From assembly GCA_016709845.1 (NCBI GenBank), contig JADJMA010000005.1:1-64000 (forward strand): DNA of 64,000 nucleotides, in the 5' to 3' direction. The position numbers and the translations under genes were made by a program. The notes under the pieces were generated by a model. The model saw only the letters and a list, made by a program, of their open reading frames with translations, was not told the origin of the DNA and searched no databases. Shown piece after piece: positions 39,216-48,183 of the stretch; positions within the stretch are counted from its first letter, which is position 1; each line of letters begins with the position of its first letter. Origin of the DNA: Flammeovirgaceae bacterium. Lineage in GTDB: Bacteria > Bacteroidota > Bacteroidia > Cytophagales > Cyclobacteriaceae.

Positions 39216-40324
39216 ATAAGAAGATAGTTATACTGCCTGGTGATGGTATCGGTAAAGAAGTTACTACCGAAGGAAAAAAGGTGTTGGAGAAAATTGCCGA
39301 ATTGTTTGGCCACACCTTTGAATTTGATGAAGCCATCATTGGCCACGATGCTATTGAAGCAACGGGCAATCCGCTTCCCGATGAAACCCTGACTAAACTT
39401 AAAAACTGCGATGCAATTTTATTCGGAGCCGTTGGACATCCCAAGTATGACAATGATCCTACTTTAAAAGTAAGACCCGAGCAAGGTTTGCTAAAGATGC
39501 GCAAGGAGTTAGGTCTTTATGCCAACCTACGCCCTATTAAGTTATTTGATGAATTATTAGAAGCTTCCAGCATTAAGCCTGAAATTTTAAAAGGCTCTGA
39601 TATTTTGTTCTTCCGCGAACTTACGGGTGATGTTTACTTTGGCGAAAAGGGAAGAAAAGATGATGGCAATACCGCCTTTGATCTGATGATCTATCAGCGC
39701 TATGAAGTAGAGCGTATCGCACACAAAGCCTTTCAGGCTGCGCGAACAAGAAAGAAAAAAGTTACTTCGGTGGATAAAGCCAATGTGCTGGAAAGTTCAA
39801 GACTATGGCGCGAAGTTGTACAAGAGATCGGAAAACAATATCCGGATGTTGCGTTGGATCATCAGTTTGTTGATGCGGCTGCCATGAAGCTTATTCAAAA
39901 TCCACGCAGCTACGATGTGGTAGTTACCGGAAATTTATTCGGAGATATTCTTACCGATGAAGCTTCGCAGATCGCAGGTTCCATGGGTATGCTTGCATCC
40001 GCATCGGTTGGTGATTCTGTTGGGTTGTACGAACCTATCCACGGGAGTGCGCACGACATTACCGGAAAAGGAATTGCGAATCCATTAGCATCCATTTTAT
40101 CGGCTGCTTTGCTGTTAGACATTTCATTCGGCTTAAAAGAAGAATCTGAAACAATAATAAAAGCAGTTGAGCAAACCCTTAAACAGGGTTGGAGAACGAC
40201 AGACATTGCCGATGCAAAAACTCCTAAAGAAAAAATTCTGAATACCCAGAAAATGGGATCAGCAATTATAAATGAATTAGAAAAAGTTGCCAGTCACAAA
40301 CTATCCGTAACCAGCGACAAATAA
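39212..40324 (+). CDS. leuB: 3-isopropylmalate dehydrogenase
   Basis: 370 residues, intact. NAD-dependent beta-decarboxylating dehydrogenase with ILPGDGIGKEVTTEGKKVLE, the substrate Arg region RPEQGLLKMRKELGLYANLR, metal-binding Asp in GDILTDEASQIAGSMGML and NAD-binding EPIHGSAHDITGKGIANP. The last dozen codons (VASHKLSVTSDK) are written in 7-bp repeat units that continue past the stop to leuA, so the tail was probably replaced by repeat growth. Confidence 0.93.
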   Translation: MNKKIVILPGDGIGKEVTTEGKKVLEKIAELFGHTFEFDEAIIGHDAIEATGNPLPDETLTKLKNCDAILFGAVGHPKYDNDPTLKVRPEQGLLKMRKELGLYANLRPIKLFDELLEASSIKPEILKGSDILFFRELTGDVYFGEKGRKDDGNTAFDLMIYQRYEVERIAHKAFQAARTRKKKVTSVDKANVLESSRLWREVVQEIGKQYPDVALDHQFVDAAAMKLIQNPRSYDVVVTGNLFGDILTDEASQIAGSMGMLASASVGDSVGLYEPIHGSAHDITGKGIANPLASILSAALLLDISFGLKEESETIIKAVEQTLKQGWRTTDIADAKTPKEKILNTQKMGSAIINELEKVASHKLSVTSDK

Positions 40325-40341
40325 CCAGTAACCAGAAAATT
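40286..40341 (+). repeat. Heptad repeat spanning the end of leuB and the gap to leuA
   Basis: Eight 7-bp units in one register: GTTGCCA at 40286, GTCACAA at 40293, ACTATCC at 40300, GTAACCA at 40307, GCGACAA at 40314, ATAACCA at 40321, GTAACCA at 40328 and GAAAATT at 40335. They end exactly at the leuA ATG (40342). The first five and a half units are leuB coding sequence. Confidence 0.7.
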
Positions 40342-41505
40342 ATGGCACAGAAAATTCAAATCTTTGATACTACCCTTCGCGATGGCGAACAGGTACCCGG
40401 TTGTCAGTTAAGGACAGAAGAAAAAATAATCATTGCCCGTGAACTTGAAGCCATTGGTGTGGATGTTATAGAAGCAGGCTTTCCAATTTCAAGCCCAGGT
40501 GATTTCCTTTCTGTAGTTGAAATTTCCAAAGCGGTTAAAGATCCGATTGTTTGTGCGCTTACCCGTTCTAAAAAAGAAGACATTGATGTAGCTGCCGAAG
40601 CCTTGCATCACGCCAAGCGTGGAAGAATTCATACCGGCATTGGTTCGTCTGACGTGCATATCAAACATAAATTCCGCAGCTCACGCGAGCAAGTATTGGA
40701 ACAAGGTGTTTGGGCAACAAAATATGCTAAAGACAAAGGGTATGAAGTTGAGTTTTATGCAGAGGATGCGGGTCGTGCCGATTTAGTTTTTCTTGCACAA
40801 CTCGTGGAAGCAGTAATAGCAGCTGGTGCGGATGTGGTTAACATTCCAGATACAACCGGTTATTGCCTACCTAACTTATATGGTAAGCGTATTCAATATC
40901 TTGTTGAGAATGTAAAAGACATTGATAAAGCAGTGATCTCCGTTCATTGTCATAACGATTTAGGTTTGGCAACGGCTAACACCTTGGCCGGATTAACCCA
41001 CGGAGCGCGTCAGGCTGAAGTAACAATTAACGGAATTGGTGAACGTGCCGGAAATACTTCGCTTGAAGAAGTAGCCATGATTTTGCAAACCCACAAAGAC
41101 CTTGATCTTTATACAAACATAAAGGCAAATAAAATTTATGCCCTCAGTAAGTTAGTCTCCACCATGATGCGCATGCCCGTGCAGGCAAATAAAGCCATTG
41201 TAGGGAAACATGCATTTGCTCATTCATCGGGTATTCACCAGGACGGCTTTTTGAAACATGCCGAGAATTATGAAATTATAAATCCGGCTGATGTGGGCGT
41301 TCCTTCATCATCAATCTTATTAACGGCTAGAAGTGGCAGAGCTGCACTAAAACACCGCCTGGAATTACTCGGTTATAGTGTTGCCGGTGAAGACTTGAAT
41401 ACGGTGTATGAAAGCTTTCTGGTTGTTGCTGATGAACAAAAAGAAGTGAATGATGGCGACTTGATTGCACTGGTTACCAGTCTGCCCGTATTAGTTAAAC
41501 CTTAA
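40342..41505 (+). CDS. leuA: 2-isopropylmalate synthase, short form lacking the allosteric domain
   Basis: 387 residues. TIM-barrel acyltransferase with DTTLRDGEQVPGCQL (metal and keto-acid site), ISVHCHNDLGLATANTLAG (HxH metal ligands) and TINGIGERAGNTSLEEVAMI. It includes the linker subdomains (AHSSGIHQDGFLKH) but ends about 120 residues before the usual C-terminal LeuA regulatory domain. Direct leucine feedback is therefore unlikely unless provided otherwise. The context with leuCDB makes 2-isopropylmalate synthase more likely than citramalate or homocitrate synthase. Intact. Confidence 0.88.
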   Translation: MAQKIQIFDTTLRDGEQVPGCQLRTEEKIIIARELEAIGVDVIEAGFPISSPGDFLSVVEISKAVKDPIVCALTRSKKEDIDVAAEALHHAKRGRIHTGIGSSDVHIKHKFRSSREQVLEQGVWATKYAKDKGYEVEFYAEDAGRADLVFLAQLVEAVIAAGADVVNIPDTTGYCLPNLYGKRIQYLVENVKDIDKAVISVHCHNDLGLATANTLAGLTHGARQAEVTINGIGERAGNTSLEEVAMILQTHKDLDLYTNIKANKIYALSKLVSTMMRMPVQANKAIVGKHAFAHSSGIHQDGFLKHAENYEIINPADVGVPSSSILLTARSGRAALKHRLELLGYSVAGEDLNTVYESFLVVADEQKEVNDGDLIALVTSLPVLVKP

Positions 41506-41605
41506 CCGAGCTATTTTATTTGAGAGTTATCCCTTTCGTAAATTCACTATAGAGGATGAATCTTCCTACGCTGAACAGATCCCACAGAGTTTAAAATACC
41601 TGAAA

Positions 41606-42040
41606 TCACTTAGGAAACAACTTTGCCAAAACCGAAGTGGGCGCACTGACCATCTTTCTTTTGTTGTAGTCAAAGCAGACAATTCCCGTTTTGCCAAGAG
41701 CCACCTCTTTACTCGTTTTGCGTTGGGTAATCCGATAGAACAAATCAAATCCATATTTATGATGCTCTCCAACGGCTATCTGAATTCGGAGGGTATCGCC
41801 CAGAAAAGATTCTGACTTATAAACAATAGCTGCGTCCGCCACAATCTGCCCAACCGATCCTTCTAATTTTACTTCACTTTCAAAACCCCGGCTCCGGTAA
41901 AAAAGAGTTCGGGCTTCCTGCATCATCGTAAGTATGCTGTCGTTACCCACATGGTTGCCATAATTCAAATCACTTACCCGCACCACCAGGTCGGTCTCGT
42001 ATATAAATGAGTCGGGAAGTTGTATTGTTACACGTGCCAT
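41606..42040 (-). CDS. Acyl-CoA thioesterase, hotdog fold (4HBT/YbgC-like)
   Basis: 144 residues. The single hotdog domain shows VRVSDLNYGNHVGNDSILTM, the 4HBT pattern in which Asp/Asn/His near the N-terminus form the active site, then ARTLFYRSRGFE and IVCFDYNKRKMVSAPTSVL at the end. It probably hydrolyses short or medium acyl-CoA; the substrate is unknown. It converges with the leu operon and is transcribed alone. Confidence 0.8.
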   Translation of the reverse strand: MARVTIQLPDSFIYETDLVVRVSDLNYGNHVGNDSILTMMQEARTLFYRSRGFESEVKLEGSVGQIVADAAIVYKSESFLGDTLRIQIAVGEHHKYGFDLFYRITQRKTSKEVALGKTGIVCFDYNKRKMVSAPTSVLAKLFPK

Positions 42041-42150
42041 AATTCCTTAATGCTAACAGATCGAATTCAAATAAAAAATAAAAGTAAGCGATCTCTATCC
42101 AATGTATCAATGGATTTGCATATTTATCGTCAATTCACACCTGCTTCCCA

Positions 42151-42862
42151 ATGAAGGATATGTTACGCTTAGCGTTTGAAAATTTCGTAAGGTTGTACTG
42201 ATACTCCTAATCGCTCAGTTTATCTACATCCTTGCCCTTCGGTGGATCGATCCTCCTATCACCATCACGCAGTTGAACAACTGGGTAAGTGGAAATGGAT
42301 TAAAGCGCGACTATATAAACTTTGAAGACATGTCGCCCAACATCAGCCTGGCAGTGATAGCTTCTGAAGATCAACTTTTCCTGATCACAATGGCTTTGAT
42401 ATGAAGAGTATAAAAAAGGCATTAGCGAAAAACAAAAAAAGTAAGCGGGTTCGGGGTGCTTCCACCATTAGTCAACAGGTGGCCAAAAATGTTTTTTTGT
42501 GGCAAGGTCGAAGCTGGCTCCGCAAAGGCATGGAAGTTTATTTCACCTTTATGATTGAACTACTCTGGAGCAAGCAACGAATTTTAGAAGTCTATCTAAA
42601 TGTATCGGAAATGGGAAAAGGTATTTTCGGTATTGAAGCCGCGGCCCAAACCTATTTTAAAAAATCAGCAAAAAAACTTACGCGAACAGAAGCGGCTATG
42701 ATTGCCGCTTGCTTGCCTAATCCAAAAAAATATCACGTAAAGCCACCATCCAGTTATGTCAATCGAAGATATTCGTGGATTTTAAGTCAAATGAATAACC
42801 TGGAAGGCGATGAGGATATAGAAAAGTTATTGGCCGTACCTAAAACTCTTAAGAAAATTTAG
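42151..42862 (+). CDS. mtgA: Monofunctional peptidoglycan transglycosylase (two frameshifts)
   Basis: About 237 residues when repaired. An N-terminal signal anchor (KVVLILLIAQFIYILALRWI) is followed by a GT51 domain: catalytic Glu region SLAVIASEDQLFPDHNGFD, GASTISQQVAKNVFLWQGRS, LWSKQRILEVYLNVSEMGKG and AAQTYFKKSAKKLTRTEAAM. Breaks: near 42173 (one T) and near 42375 (one T; EDQLFPDHN). It polymerises lipid II glycan strands at the inner membrane. No transpeptidase domain follows, hence MtgA rather than a PBP1. Confidence 0.85.
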
Positions 42863-42908
42863 GTATCAATCCCAATTGACTCTGTCTTCAAACTAAACCT
42901 AAAATAGC

Positions 42909-42940
42909 TTTTCACAATTAACATCTGGATTGTATCTTCG
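42909..42940 (+). promoter_or_regulatory. Bacteroidota-type promoter candidate for the M28 peptidase
   Basis: TATCTTCG at 42933-42940 resembles the -7 consensus TAnnTTTG, with a T-rich element (TTTTC at 42909) about 24 bases upstream in the -33 position. The ATG is at 42954. Pattern match only. Confidence 0.3.
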
Positions 42941-42953
42941 AAAAAACAATCCT

Positions 42954-44310
42954 ATGCGCGCAGCTTTCCTTGGACTCTTTCTGATTTTAACATCAGCCGT
43001 TCTAGCTCAAAATACAACACCACCACAAACCGATCCGCGACTCTTTGATGTAGTCAATGCCGTATCGGCTCAGCGAATTGAAAAAGATATTCGCACGCTG
43101 GCGAACTTTGGTACGCGAAACACTTTCTCCGATACGGTCTCTACCTCCCGGGGCATCGGGGCGACCAGGAGGTGGATCAAATCAGAGTTTGATAAAATCT
43201 CAAAAGATTGTAAGAACTGTCTCGAAGTTTTTTATCAGAAAGACCTCGTCACCAAAGAAGGCAACAACCGGGTACCACACGATGCGTGGGTGGTGAATGT
43301 GGTTGCTATTCAACGCGGCACCGAGTTTCCCAACAATTTTGTTATCATGTCAGGAGATATTGATTCTCGCGCCAGCAATACCATGAACTTTGAAATTGAT
43401 GCACCGGGTGCAAACGACAACGCATCGGGTATGGCAGGGACTATCGAAGCAGCGCGTGTTCTCTCTAAATACAAATTCAGACATAGTATTATATATGTCG
43501 GTCTTTCTGGTGAAGAGCAGGGACTTTTTGGAGGGACCGGGCTAGCGAAGTATGCCCAGGAAAAAAAGTGGAACATTATGGGTGTGCTTAACAATGACAT
43601 GATCGGAAATATTGAAGGCGTCAATGGTGTCATTGATAACCGTTCGTTCCGGATTTTCTCGGAACCTGTACCCGCTAACGAAACCGAGCAACGAAGAAAC
43701 CAACGCAGATTTTATGGTGGTGAAGTAGATGGCATCTCGCGACAACTCGCGCGCTACGTACACAAGCAAACACAAACCTATATGCCCGAAATGAATCCCA
43801 TGCTTATCTATCGACTCGATCGCTTTGGACGAGGTGGTCATCACCGGCCATTTAATGATCTTGGTTTTGCCGGCATTCGCATTATGGAAACCAATGAAAA
43901 TTATACTCGACAACATCAGGATATCCGCGAAGAAAATGGAATTAAATATGGCGATGTCATTGAGGGTGTGAATTTTGAGTACGCTAAAAAACTTACAGCC
44001 GTAAACGCGATCACACTGGCCGGACTGGCGTGGGCACCCCTGCGCCAACGAATGTAAAAATGGTGGAGCCGTACAACCTTCCACTACCCTGGCGTGGGAT
44101 GCATTGCCCAGTGATAAAGTAGCCGGATATAAAATTTACTGGCGCGATACCACCTCACCCACTTGGGATAACTCACGCTATGTTGGTCAGGTAGCAGAGT
44201 TTACACTCGAAGGCATCGTGATTGACAATTATTATTTTGGTGTGGCCGCAGTAGATAAAAGTGGAAATGAATCAATGGTGATTTTTCCGGAACAGTTGAT
44301 AAGAAGGTAG
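42954..44310 (+). CDS. Secreted M28 family metallopeptidase with C-terminal Fn3-like domain (two frameshifts)
   Basis: About 452 residues from ATG 42954 (signal peptide MRAAFLGLFLILTSAVLAQ). The M28 zinc site shows GANDNASGMAGTIEAARVL (Asp ligand), VGLSGEEQGLFGGTGLAK (Glu base and ligand), LNNDMIGNIEG, and a His ligand in the NYTRQHQDI region. A fibronectin-III-like tail follows (KVAGYKIYWRDTTSPTWDNS). Breaks at about 44040 (one C) and 44080 (one G) join APPAPTNVKMVGAVQPSTTL. It is predicted to be exported aminopeptidase-like, for peptide scavenging. Confidence 0.85.
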
Positions 44311-44350
44311 ATTGATCTCAAATTGCTAACAATTCCTTAGAATTTGAAAT

Positions 44351-44472
44351 GTCGTGGTCAGGCGACCAACGACAACAAAGTGTCAAACCGTAAATTTTGT
44401 CGGTGAAGAACACCGACAAAGGGCGAAGAGTAAATCTTTCATAAAGTTTGTTGGAAAAGAACACCAGCAAAG
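44351..44472. repeat. Cluster of three REP-like hairpins
   Basis: GTCGTGGTC...GACCAACGAC (44351-44374), TTTGTCGGTG-AAGAA-CACCGACAAA (44396-44420, a perfect 10-bp stem), and TTTGTTGG...CACCAGCAAAG (44447-44472, degenerate). The second and third share the AAGAACACC core and lie 51 bp apart. They sit in the 264-bp gap between convergent genes, which otherwise shows nothing. It is a different sequence family from the GGTCTGTG palindromes. Confidence 0.65.
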
Positions 44473-44574
44473 GCGATAGTTACCAATCACTTTTAACACT
44501 TTTTGTTTTCTTATTAAGTGACTCAAATATATCATTAGAGAATAGCTCAATCTTCATAAGATTATTGGAAAATC

Positions 44575-45468
44575 TTACTTCCCACTCAAACTCTCAGCCA
44601 CTACTAACACAAAGTCTTTCCCTTTTACAAAACCTTTACCCCAATCCTTTTCATACTTATCGGTAATACCGAGGCTGGCCATGTTTTCTATTTTCGTTCC
44701 CTTCTTCAACGCGGCAGCCACCTGATCGCGGATGTCGGCCACGCCATCGCGCACTTTCTTTACATCAGCCTTGGTAGCCAGTTCACCATGTCCGGGAATT
44801 ACTTTCGTGTTATCGTCAATCAAGGCAAGAATTTTATCGAGCGTATTTACAAATCCATTGATAGAACCGCCATTTGATAAATCAATGAAGGGATAGCCAT
44901 AGCGCACAAAGGCATCGCCTGTATGCACCACGTTGGCATTTTTAAATTGAACAATCACATCGCCATCGGTATGGCCTTTATCAAAATGGTGCAGGATTAC
45001 ATCTTCGCCATTCATATGAAAATTTATTTTATCAGCAAACGTAATCAGCGGCCAGGCTTGCTTATCGCGCGGAGGCGTGGTGCGATTGGTGCTGGTATTT
45101 ACTTGTTCCTTCATCATTCGCTCGCGCACATTGTCATGCGCCACAAGCACAGCCCCCATTCTATTAAAGTTTTCATTGCCTCCAGAGTGATCGCCATGCA
45201 CATGCGTGTTAAGAGCAAATTTGATTTCGCCCGGGCTTAGCGTTTTGATGGCCCCATTAATTTTGTTGGAAAGCGGAGCAAACTGGTTGTCAATCATCAA
45301 GGTTCCTTCGGCACCAATCAGCACGCCTATATTTCCACCGGAACCTTTGAGCATGTAAATCTGCTCGGTAACCTTTATGGGGACAATTTTTACCGTGTCA
45401 TAATTTGTTTGGGCCATAGCCGATATGACAAAGAGCGAAAGAAAGAAGGTTAGGTTTAGTGTTTTCAT
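44575..45468 (-). CDS. Exported MBL-fold metallo-hydrolase
   Basis: 297 residues with signal peptide MKTLNLTFFLSLFVISAMAQ. Metallo-beta-lactamase fold with zinc motif LNTHVHGDHSGGNENF, then VLHHFDKGHTDGDVIVQF, NVVHTGDAFVRYGYPFID and VIPGHGELATKADV. It is intact, with all dinuclear-site ligands present. This type in Bacteroidota is common and of mixed function; beta-lactamase activity should not be assumed. Transcribed alone. Confidence 0.85.
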   Translation of the reverse strand: MKTLNLTFFLSLFVISAMAQTNYDTVKIVPIKVTEQIYMLKGSGGNIGVLIGAEGTLMIDNQFAPLSNKINGAIKTLSPGEIKFALNTHVHGDHSGGNENFNRMGAVLVAHDNVRERMMKEQVNTSTNRTTPPRDKQAWPLITFADKINFHMNGEDVILHHFDKGHTDGDVIVQFKNANVVHTGDAFVRYGYPFIDLSNGGSINGFVNTLDKILALIDDNTKVIPGHGELATKADVKKVRDGVADIRDQVAAALKKGTKIENMASLGITDKYEKDWGKGFVKGKDFVLVVAESLSGK

Positions 45469-45599
45469 ATTTTCAAAATGATTTGAGTTTTACGTATTTC
45501 CTTTAACCGCAGAGATCACGGAGGTTATCACAAAGGGACACAAAGAGGTTCGCGAACTTTGTGAGCTCTACAGTAAATTATTCTACTAATCTACATAAA

Positions 45600-46019
45600 T
45601 TATTCCTCGCCTTCTACGATTGTTCCATAGTCCAGAAATAATTCTTCATTAACCTCAATATTCCTTACAGCTTCAAAGTATTCGCCTTCATTGATCGAAA
45701 CGAGATTCGGATTATCGGAATGATTTAGATAGTAACTGGAATCTATTTTTTTAAATCCTTGCTCAGGAACGAAGTAAGCATCCTCATCGAAAAGACAATA
45801 ATTAACAATTATATCCTGCGTAAACGTTGGAAGAGCTTCCACTTCTCGCCTTGATATTTTAATCCACTTTTCATTTACATCTGGATTGCTAAACATACTT
45901 CGGCAACCTTTCGGAATCTCTCGAATGGCAAAAACCCCCACCCCACCAACTGGAGAGGGTCGCAGCATGACATAGGTGTTATGAGCAAGTTCTTGAAGTA
46001 GTTTCTCTTTTGATGTCAT
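45600..46019 (-). CDS. SET-domain protein
   Basis: 139 residues, almost all SET domain: GGVGVFAIREIPKGCRSMF (SAM-binding start), YYLNHSDNPNLVSIN (the NHxxxPN core) and EELFLDYGTIVEGEE (the ELxxDY motif with catalytic Tyr). Bacterial SET proteins may methylate lysines; the target here is unknown. No neighbour suggests one. Intact. Confidence 0.75.
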   Translation of the reverse strand: MTSKEKLLQELAHNTYVMLRPSPVGGVGVFAIREIPKGCRSMFSNPDVNEKWIKISRREVEALPTFTQDIIVNYCLFDEDAYFVPEQGFKKIDSSYYLNHSDNPNLVSINEGEYFEAVRNIEVNEELFLDYGTIVEGEE

Positions 46020-46087
46020 ACATTGATTAACATTTTATTACCCGCAAAGTTAAACGGGTCTTAGCGCAAATACAGCATTATCGCATC

Positions 46088-46195
46088 TTACTTAATCTTC
46101 CACTCTTTCACAACTTCAAGGTAAGCCTCCGCACGGTTGGGTTCTTCATCTCCCCAACCCGAAATAGTAATGAATGTGTGGAGTGTCAGTCATAA
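46088..46195 (-). pseudogene. C-terminal remnant of an unidentified gene
   Basis: A minus-strand reading ending at a TAA (46088-46090) gives HTFITISGWGDEEPNRAEAY, then LEVVKEWKIK. It looks like the last 35 residues of a larger protein, but no upstream part remains. I do not recognise the family. It may be chance. Confidence 0.25.
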
Positions 46196-46210
46196 TTTTA
46201 GTTTAACCCA

Positions 46211-46302
46211 AATTATGCAATAGAAATTTCTATTGCATAATTGACGAATGAAAATCAACGACTTATAGAACAAAATTGAAAACCAAGTTGGTGATTTTCA
46301 TT
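46211..46302. repeat. 32-bp perfect palindrome followed by an 11-bp inverted-repeat pair
   Basis: AATTATGCAATAGAAA (46211-46226) is followed immediately by its exact reverse complement to 46242. Then AATGAAAATCA (46247-46257) is matched by TGATTTTCATT (46292-46302). The pair brackets 34 bp and ends 9 bp before the next gene's stop. The 291-bp gap 46020-46310 otherwise holds only the remnant above. It could be a terminator, operator, or ends of a small mobile remnant. Confidence 0.55.
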
Positions 46303-46310
46303 GTCAGGGT

Positions 46311-46907
46311 TTAAGTTATACCAAATCTTTTGTTTATCTGATCTTCCAATAAGCCACAATAATGTTTAAAATCTTCACCGCACATTTCCTCAATAATTCT
46401 TTGCGCGGCTTTCTTATCAATTTGCGATTGTCTTAAATTGATTTCGTCCTTAATGTCCATAGCCAGTTTCAGATATTTTTTACTCTCCCGCAATAACTGC
46501 TTGCAAAAAACTTCAAGATTAACACACGCTGGTTTTGACATAAATTCATTTGATGAAACCCAGGTGTCAACAATTTCCAACTCATTTTCTCCTACTCGCG
46601 TAGCCGTACCCGTGGACTCTTCCCAGAAGCCTATGCTAACTGTGGTCTGATCCGTGGAAAGTAATTGTACAATTCCTGAAACCCATTGTAATGAATATCT
46701 GAACAAATCAAATAAGTATTCATCTTTGCCATTCCAACGATTATTATCAATCGCAATGCAATAACCACCTTTAAAAGTAGAGTCACTCCACCATTCATCA
46801 GACAAGTAATAGTCTAGCAACTTTCCATGATTTTGCAACAACTCATCTACCAAGATTTGTTCTTCTCCAACAAACAATCGAAAACTTATTTGTAATTTTT
46901 TATTCAT
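46311..46907 (-). CDS. Conserved-looking cytoplasmic protein, function unknown
   Basis: 198 residues, intact, no signal peptide or membrane segment. Acidic and aromatic-rich N-terminal half (LLDYYLSDEWWSDSTFKGGY, YSLQWVSGIVQLLS), and a helical Lys/Glu-rich C-terminal half (AAQRIIEEMCGEDFKHYCGL). It resembles the small uncharacterised proteins often found as immunity-like or orphan genes, but I cannot name a family. Codon use appears similar to its surroundings. Confidence 0.6.
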   Translation of the reverse strand: MNKKLQISFRLFVGEEQILVDELLQNHGKLLDYYLSDEWWSDSTFKGGYCIAIDNNRWNGKDEYLFDLFRYSLQWVSGIVQLLSTDQTTVSIGFWEESTGTATRVGENELEIVDTWVSSNEFMSKPACVNLEVFCKQLLRESKKYLKLAMDIKDEINLRQSQIDKKAAQRIIEEMCGEDFKHYCGLLEDQINKRFGIT

Positions 46908-46959
46908 ACTATGGTGATACTCAAAAATATTTCCGTTGCGATAATCACAACACCGTCAA

Positions 46960-48123
46960 CTAATTGGCCGGAAGGTTGGCAAGCATAAAGTCCCTTACAT
47001 TTCCGCCCATAATCTTTTCAATATCTTCTCTGCTAAACCCTAGCCTGATCAGTTCATTTACAATTACAGGAAAGCCCGTTACATCATAGCTAGATCGAAC
47101 AGCTCCATCAAAATCAGAACCTAAGGCTACTTTGTCAACCCCAATTTTATCGGCCACATACTTGATTGCCCTGGCGGTGGCTTCTGCATCCGTGCCGCAT
47201 ACAGCCATTTCCCATAAACCGATTCCAATCAGTCCATTTCGCCTTCCTACTTCCATAATCTGAGCATCGGAAAGATTACGAACATTATCACACGTACCTT
47301 TTACACCCCCATGCGAAAGGATTAACGGACTTGTAGTAAGTTCAAAAATATCGCTAACTGTTTTTGGTGAGGCGTGAGCAATATCAATGATTATGTGGAG
47401 GCTGTCCATTTTCTTAATCAGCTGACGACCCTTTGCAGTAAGTCCTTGATGGTTTACTCCGTGAGCCGATCCGCCCCATTCATTATCAAAGAAATGGGTC
47501 AATCCGATGTAGCGAACGCCTGCTTTATAAAAAGCATCTAAGTTGTTAATGTCATCTTCCAGGCAATGCGCACCCTCTAACCCAAGCATACCCGAAGTAA
47601 GTGTATGATTCTGCTCACGATCTTTTATGAATTGTTTTAATTGCTGCTGGTTCGTTATAACTCGAAAGGCTCCGTTGCTCTTTGATGCAAACTCATGCAA
47701 TTGTTCGCATTGATGCAAGGCTCTTGACTTTACACTAAACCAATCGGCCGGAGATTTAAGCTGAGCAAAACTTAGCAGCGCAATTTGATCTGTCTCATCC
47801 GTATTCTTATCATAATTTTGATTGCGGGGAGTTTTACTTACCACGGTGAATACCTGAAAAGCTTCATTCGCCTTCTGCATGCGCGGCAGATCCACGTGGC
47901 CATAATCATGAGGCTGTAAAAAATTCCGATCCCACAGTAATGCATCACAATGAAGATCGGCAATAAAAGGAATAGAGTCGTACCAACTTATCTTGTCCGT
48001 TGGCGAAGCAACATGGATTGTTGTGTTCATTGACTTATCAATAAAGCCAGGAACAATACTAAAAAAAGCGATAGCCGCTGCGATTAGTAGAACAACGATT
48101 ATAATGAATGTTTTTTTGTACAT
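46960..48123 (-). CDS. Membrane dipeptidase, M19 family
   Basis: 387 residues. An N-terminal signal anchor (FIIIVVLLIAAAIAFFSIVP) is followed by the renal-dipeptidase TIM barrel. Zinc ligands and bridge lie in IADLHCDALLWD (HxD), GMLGLEGAHCLEDD (bridging Glu), GLTHFFDNEWGGSAHG, IIDIAHASPKTV and LILSHGGVKG; VALGSDFDGAV follows. It hydrolyses dipeptides outside the inner membrane. Intact and transcribed alone. Confidence 0.92.
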   Translation of the reverse strand: MYKKTFIIIVVLLIAAAIAFFSIVPGFIDKSMNTTIHVASPTDKISWYDSIPFIADLHCDALLWDRNFLQPHDYGHVDLPRMQKANEAFQVFTVVSKTPRNQNYDKNTDETDQIALLSFAQLKSPADWFSVKSRALHQCEQLHEFASKSNGAFRVITNQQQLKQFIKDREQNHTLTSGMLGLEGAHCLEDDINNLDAFYKAGVRYIGLTHFFDNEWGGSAHGVNHQGLTAKGRQLIKKMDSLHIIIDIAHASPKTVSDIFELTTSPLILSHGGVKGTCDNVRNLSDAQIMEVGRRNGLIGIGLWEMAVCGTDAEATARAIKYVADKIGVDKVALGSDFDGAVRSSYDVTGFPVIVNELIRLGFSREDIEKIMGGNVRDFMLANLPAN

Positions 48124-48183
48124 AAAGCCATTTTTATTCGGAGGAAAGAAAGATAAGCACTTTTCCTAGAATAGGTAATCAGC

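Noticed and set aside
27331..40341. CRISPR-like or VNTR array from the heptads
   Set aside because: Units are 7 bp with no spacers and different sequence at each locus. They are short tandem repeats, not CRISPR.
42150..42400. mtgA as a truncated non-functional fragment
   Set aside because: Upstream sequence restores a membrane anchor and the catalytic Glu region after two single-T repairs, so the gene is complete.
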